DNA from: Oscillospiraceae bacterium
Lineage (GTDB): Bacteria > Bacillota > Clostridia > Oscillospirales > Oscillospiraceae
NCBI GenBank assembly: GCA_902768805.1
Contig: CACXMX010000008.1
Coordinates: forward strand, 1 to 36,805
Length of the DNA stretch: 36,805 nt
Direction: 5' to 3'
A program made the position numbers and the translations under genes. Under the pieces are notes generated by a model. That model was given only the letters and a program-made list of their open reading frames with translations, was not told the DNA's origin and did not search any database. This document shows positions 33,037 through 36,805 of this stretch, one piece after another. How positions within the stretch are numbered: position 1 is the first letter of the stretch; every line of letters starts with the position of its first letter.

Positions 33037-34340
33037 AAAAGATCCGCCTGAGATCCTTCGTCGTGCTCTTCCCGGCGATACTGATCCTGTTCGGACTCGG
33101 CGCGCTGCTGGCGCGGCTGTGGCTGCACGGGGGAGAGTGGGCCTCCTACAGCGCCAACGAGCATGTATACCGCGGGGGGATCCTCGCCGGAGGCACTCTG
33201 ACAGACCGGAACGGCGTTGTCCTGTTCACTGCGCGCGACGGAGAATACCGCTATGCCGACGAGGAAGCGGTGAGATTTGCCTCGCTGCACGCGGTGGGAG
33301 ACCAGCGCGGCATGGTAGGCGGAACGGCGCTCGGCGCTTTTTCCGACGAGCTGATCGGTTATTCCTTCGCGCGGGGCACCGACGGACGGGGCGGCGAGAT
33401 CGCCCTTTCGCTGGACAGCCGTCTGCAGGCCGGAGCCTGGTACGCGCTCAACGGACGCCGCGGCGCCGTCGTGGTGCTCAACTATGAGACCGGAGAGATC
33501 CTGTGTATGGTCTCGTCTCCGTCCTATGATCCCGCTGTGGGAGAGCGCAGAGATGCGGACGGACTTTATGTCAACCGATGTACCAACGGGCTGTTCATCC
33601 CCGGATCGATCTACAAGCTGGTGACGCTCTGCTGCGCCTGCCGGAATATTCCGGATCTGAAAAGCAGGACCTTTCACTGCGACGGCGAGCTCACGGTCAA
33701 CGGGAAAACGGTGCACTGCACGGGCGTACACGGGGATCAGACCGTGGAGGACGCGCTGGCCAATTCCTGCAATGCCGCTTTCGCGGCGCTTTCCATGGAA
33801 CTGGGAGGGGAGCGTATCCGCGACACGGCCCGCGCGCTGGGCGTGGAGGGAACCCTCTCCTGGGGCGGCGGCACGACGGCGCCGGGACGCTTCGACGTGG
33901 CCGCGCGCCGGACCGCGCCGGAGGCGTGGTCCGGCATCGGACAGTACAACGATCTTGTCACGCCCTACGCCATGGCAAGGCTCTGCGCGGCCATCGCCAA
34001 CGGCGGAACGGTGCACGAGGGCGTGCTTCGCGCCGGGACTGTGGGGAAGACTCACAGGCTCATGGATGAGAAAACCGCCGCGTATATAGGCGAGTGCATG
34101 CGTTATAACGTGACGCACTCTTACGGAACGGGCAATTTTCCATGGCTGGATATCGCCGCCAAGACCGGCACCGCGGAGATGAACGACGGGAGCACGCACG
34201 CCTGGTTCGTTGGGTATCTGCGCTCGGGCGCTCCTTTGGCCTTCGCCGTACTGCTGGAAAAGGGCGGCGGCGGCCTGGCCCAGGCGGGGCCGGTCGCCAA
34301 CCATGTATTACAATTAGCAAACGGGTATTACGCATCATGA
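33033..34340 (+). CDS. Class B penicillin-binding protein (PbpA-like transpeptidase)
   Basis: A 435-residue peptidoglycan transpeptidase, short for class B. One N-terminal transmembrane helix (VVLFPAILILFGLGALL), a short non-penicillin-binding region with ADRN-type box TDRNGVVL, then the transpeptidase domain with SxxK at S192-K195 (PGSIYK), SxN at S245-N247 (NSCN) and KTG at 377-379 (AKTGTAE). All catalytic residues are present, so it should be active and bind beta-lactams. ATGA overlap with the SEDS gene makes it that enzyme's cognate partner. Actinobacterial rodA-pbpA pairs have the same composition. Confidence 0.92.
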   Translation: MKKIRLRSFVVLFPAILILFGLGALLARLWLHGGEWASYSANEHVYRGGILAGGTLTDRNGVVLFTARDGEYRYADEEAVRFASLHAVGDQRGMVGGTALGAFSDELIGYSFARGTDGRGGEIALSLDSRLQAGAWYALNGRRGAVVVLNYETGEILCMVSSPSYDPAVGERRDADGLYVNRCTNGLFIPGSIYKLVTLCCACRNIPDLKSRTFHCDGELTVNGKTVHCTGVHGDQTVEDALANSCNAAFAALSMELGGERIRDTARALGVEGTLSWGGGTTAPGRFDVAARRTAPEAWSGIGQYNDLVTPYAMARLCAAIANGGTVHEGVLRAGTVGKTHRLMDEKTAAYIGECMRYNVTHSYGTGNFPWLDIAAKTGTAEMNDGSTHAWFVGYLRSGAPLAFAVLLEKGGGGLAQAGPVANHVLQLANGYYAS

Positions 34341-36202
34341 TCGACATTTCCATTCGAAACCTGACCAAGGCCTTTGAGGTCAAAAAGAATATTCTCGACG
34401 GGCTGACCTTTCAGGTGCAGCACGGCGAGCGCGTGGGTATTCTCGGCCGCAACGGGGCGGGAAAGACAACGCTTTTCCGGCTGATGACCGGCGAGATCAC
34501 CGAGGACCGGGGCGACATAGACATCGCCCGCGGCAAGCGCCTGGGGCTGGTGTCTCAGATCCCGCGTTATCCCGAAGGGTACACGGTGGAGGACGTGCTC
34601 GCCACGGCGGACGCGCGCCTGGACGCCATGCAGCAGCGGATGCGGGAGCTGGAAAAGCTGATGAGCGTGTCCGACGACCGCGCCATCCTCGGCGAGTACG
34701 ACGACCTGATGAACCGGTTCGAGATGCTGGGGGGCTACGACGCCGAGGTCCGCCGCGCCAAGGTGGCCAACGGGCTGGACATCCCGCCCGCCATGCGGGA
34801 ACAGCTGTTTGACTCTCTCTCGGGCGGTGAGAAGACCAGGGTCAACCTGGCCAGACTCATCCTTGAGGATACCGACATCCTGCTGCTGGACGAGCCGACC
34901 AACCATCTGGACATGCGCGCCACGGAATGGCTGGAGGATTATCTGCTGCGCTTTAAGGGCACGGTGCTGGCGATCTCCCATGACCGCTGGTTTCTGGACA
35001 CCGTGGCGCAGCGCATCGTGGAGATCGTGGACGGCAAGGCCGTGCTTTACAACGGCAATTACAGCTTTTACGTTGAGGAGAAGCGCCGCCGCTACGAAGA
35101 GGCGCTCAAGCAGTACGAGAAGAATCAGAAGGAGATCGCTCATCTTCAGAAGGCGGCGGACGATCTGCATCTTTGGGCCTTCATGGGCAACGACAAACTC
35201 CATAAGCGGGCCTTTTCCATGGAGAAGAGGATAGAGCGCCTGCAGAAAGCCGAACGCCCTGCCGAGGAGAAAAAGCTCTCGGTGCGGTTCCGGGAGAAGG
35301 AGTTCTTCGGGGACGAGGTCCTCTGGCTTTCCGAGGTGTCGAAAAGCTACGGGGACAGGGTGCTGTTTTCGGATGTGGAGCTGCTTATCGAGGCGGGGGA
35401 ACGCATCGCCCTGGTGGGAGACAACGGCACCGGAAAATCCACGCTGCTCAAGTGCATCACCGGAGAGGAGACCCCCGACACGGGATGGATCCGGGAGGGA
35501 CCGTCCGTGAAGGACGCCTATCTGCCGCAGCTGGTGAGCTTTGACGATCCCGAGCGGGATATGGTGGAGACCATGCTGTGGGAGGCCGGCTGCGACCATC
35601 AGACCGCGCGGGACCGGCTGGCGGCTTTCGGATTCCGTGGCGAGGACGTGTTCAAGACCGTGTCGGTGCTCTCCGGAGGGGAGCAGAGCCGGCTGCGCCT
35701 GTGCGTTCTGATGCGCGGTGATATCAATTTCCTGATGCTCGACGAGCCGACGAACCACCTGGATCTGATCAGCCGCGAATGGATGGAAGACGCGCTGTCC
35801 GATTACGGCGAGGCGCTGCTCTTTGTCAGCCACGACCGCTGGTTTATCGAGAAATTCGCCACGCGCATCTGGTATCTGCACAACGGACGCATAGAAGACT
35901 TCAAGGGCGGTTTTGCGGCCTGGCGTGAATTTGAAAAGCGCCGGGAGAGCCTTGAGCAGACCAAAAAGGCCGCTGCCCGGGAGAAAGCTCCGCGCCGCAG
36001 GACGGAGCCCAACCGGGACAGACAGCGTTCCCGCGTCGAAAGAGAGATAGAGAAAGCGGAGGCCGCCATCGCCGCCCTGGAAGCGGAAATGGCCGAGAGC
36101 GCCGCCGACTATGTGAAGCTCATGGAACTGGAACAGAAAAAGGCCGAGGCGGATACGGCGCTCGAGGAGCTGTACATCCGCTGGGAGGAGCTGAGCGACT
36201 GA
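34337..36202 (+). CDS. ABC-F family ATPase (ribosome-associated)
   Basis: A 621-residue protein with two ABC domains and no membrane part. First: Walker A GRNGAGKT (37-44), signature LSGGEKTRVNLARL, Walker B ILLLDEPTNHLD. Second: GDNGTGKST, LSGGEQSRLRL, FLMLDEPTNHLD. The P-site tRNA-interacting linker lies between (rich in Lys/Arg/Glu), and a C-terminal coiled coil (RVEREIEKAEAAIAALEAE) ends the protein, as in the YdiF/Uup groups. These act on stalled ribosomes or in DNA repair accuracy (Uup); resistance-type ABC-F members have a longer linker. The ATG at 34337 overlaps the PBP stop (ATGA). The stop overlaps recG by one base. Confidence 0.92.
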   Translation: MIDISIRNLTKAFEVKKNILDGLTFQVQHGERVGILGRNGAGKTTLFRLMTGEITEDRGDIDIARGKRLGLVSQIPRYPEGYTVEDVLATADARLDAMQQRMRELEKLMSVSDDRAILGEYDDLMNRFEMLGGYDAEVRRAKVANGLDIPPAMREQLFDSLSGGEKTRVNLARLILEDTDILLLDEPTNHLDMRATEWLEDYLLRFKGTVLAISHDRWFLDTVAQRIVEIVDGKAVLYNGNYSFYVEEKRRRYEEALKQYEKNQKEIAHLQKAADDLHLWAFMGNDKLHKRAFSMEKRIERLQKAERPAEEKKLSVRFREKEFFGDEVLWLSEVSKSYGDRVLFSDVELLIEAGERIALVGDNGTGKSTLLKCITGEETPDTGWIREGPSVKDAYLPQLVSFDDPERDMVETMLWEAGCDHQTARDRLAAFGFRGEDVFKTVSVLSGGEQSRLRLCVLMRGDINFLMLDEPTNHLDLISREWMEDALSDYGEALLFVSHDRWFIEKFATRIWYLHNGRIEDFKGGFAAWREFEKRRESLEQTKKAAAREKAPRRRTEPNRDRQRSRVEREIEKAEAAIAALEAEMAESAADYVKLMELEQKKAEADTALEELYIRWEELSD

Positions 36203-36805
36203 TGCCGGAACTGCATTCGGACATACGGTATATCAAGGGCGTGGGCGAGCAGCGTGCCAAGTCCCTGGCCCGGCTGGGCATACATACGCTGGGAGATCTG
36301 CTCAACTATTTCCCGCGATCCTACGAGGACCGCACCGTTGAGCGGCCCATTGCCGAAGTGCTGCCGGAGGAAACCGCATGCATCCGCGCCATGGTGGCCA
36401 CCGAGCCGCGACTGACCCATGTGCGGCGCGGCATGGATCTGGTAAAGCTGCGCATCGTCGACGATTCCGGCAGCGCGGAGCTGACCTATTTCAATCAAAG
36501 CTATGTGCGCGACCAGCTTGTCAAGGGCGAGACCTATGTGTTTTACGGGAAAATGGGCGGCTCGCTGCTGCGAAAGACCATGGCCAACCCGGTCTATGAG
36601 CGCGCGGACCGGGCCGGAGTCACCACCGGGCGAATCCTGCCGATCTACCGGCTGACTCACGGCATCTCCAACAAGCTCCTGATCACCGCTGAGGAGAGCG
36701 CGCTGGAAGCCTGCGGGGATATGCTGCCGGAGCTGCTTCCCGGCAGGATCACCGCGCGATATGCCCTGCCTAAGGCGGGCTACGCCTACCGCAATATCAC
36801 GATTG
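36202..36805 (+). CDS. recG: ATP-dependent DNA helicase RecG, N-terminal part (cut by window edge)
   Basis: The first 201 codons of RecG, which remodels stalled forks and Holliday junctions. Starting at the ATG of TGATG, the protein reads MPELHSDIRYIKGVGEQRAK (helix-hairpin-helix-like KGVG), DLLNYFPRSYEDRT, then the OB-fold wedge domain (LKLRIVDDSGSAELTYFNQ region) and the conserved RILPIYRLTHGIS. The helicase motifs lie beyond the window. The stop of the ABC-F gene overlaps the start by one base, so recG is the distal part of this operon. Confidence 0.95.
   Translation, partial: MPELHSDIRYIKGVGEQRAKSLARLGIHTLGDLLNYFPRSYEDRTVERPIAEVLPEETACIRAMVATEPRLTHVRRGMDLVKLRIVDDSGSAELTYFNQSYVRDQLVKGETYVFYGKMGGSLLRKTMANPVYERADRAGVTTGRILPIYRLTHGISNKLLITAEESALEACGDMLPELLPGRITARYALPKAGYAYRNITI

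Noticed and set aside
32388..34304. A 638-codon minus-strand frame opposite the SEDS and PBP genes
   Set aside because: The plus-strand genes carry full SEDS and transpeptidase motifs; the opposite frame has none.
34337..36202. Antibiotic resistance ABC-F protein
   Set aside because: The linker between the ABC domains shows no recognisable long resistance-type extension and the operon context is housekeeping.
1..36805. CRISPR array, prophage or insertion sequence
   Set aside because: No regularly spaced direct repeats with unique spacers, and no transposase, integrase or phage structural gene was found on either strand.

Overview
The window reads as chromosomal DNA of an anaerobic, G+C-rich member of the Clostridia (Firmicutes), probably an Oscillospiraceae/Ruminococcaceae-type gut bacterium. 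Support comes from AddAB instead of RecBCD, a SpoVB-like flippase followed by mazG and hup, clear AGGAGG-type ribosome binding sites, TTGACA/TATAAT promoters, a dlt-like wall-modification locus and a permuted GH3 glucosidase. No phage, IS transposase or CRISPR array was seen. Taxonomy is an inference from gene families and layout only.

Layout. 1-4630 (-): addB-addA, cut off at the left edge. 4637-5215: noncoding stretch full of perfect hairpins and internal repeats. 5216-6286 (-): lone uroporphyrinogen-decarboxylase-family protein. 6535-9885 (+): spoVB-like flippase, mazG, hup, lspA. 9936-15159 (-): a five-gene run of two CNNM/CBS transporters, hflX, yigZ and a secreted alpha/beta hydrolase, several joined by 4-nt overlaps. 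15370-15972 (+): thrH-type phosphatase. 16185-17636 (-) and 17753-18652 (+): putP-type symporter and a divergent LysR regulator sharing a 116-bp promoter region that contains a consensus promoter and an inverted repeat. 18758-24404 (+): five-gene dlt-like operon. 24486-25748 (-): membrane-anchored XRE regulator and a small protein. 26112-27452 (+): MATE transporter. 27582-30083 (+): domain-permuted GH3. 30144-30432 (-): tRNA-Ser(GCU) plus a scrambled tRNA-derived copy. 30435-31058 (-): tmk. 31171-36805 (+): FHA-FtsW fusion, class B PBP, ABC-F ATPase and recG (cut by the right edge), all overlapping by 1-4 nt.

The most interesting locus is 18758-24404. It looks like a dlt operon (adenylating ligase, carrier protein, MBOAT acyltransferase, DltD/SGNH-like protein), but a fold-type III PLP decarboxylase of the LysA/BtrK/VinO kind sits between the carrier protein and the MBOAT gene. 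The ligase lacks the aspartate that anchors the alpha-amino group in D-alanine ligase. The parsimonious model is that an acidic amino acid is loaded on the carrier through its side-chain carboxylate, decarboxylated on the carrier to an omega-amino acyl group (for example beta-alanyl or GABA-like), and then transferred across the membrane to a surface polymer. The order of genes and the motifs are seen in the sequence; the chemistry is inferred.

The right end is a growth/division cluster: a SEDS glycosyltransferase carrying a FHA phosphothreonine-reader domain is coupled to its cognate transpeptidase, then to a ribosome-associated ABC-F ATPase and the RecG helicase. Other points for a second look are hflX, whose conserved N-terminus extends upstream of the first ATG with only ATA/ATT/ATC codons available, and the two structured noncoding regions.
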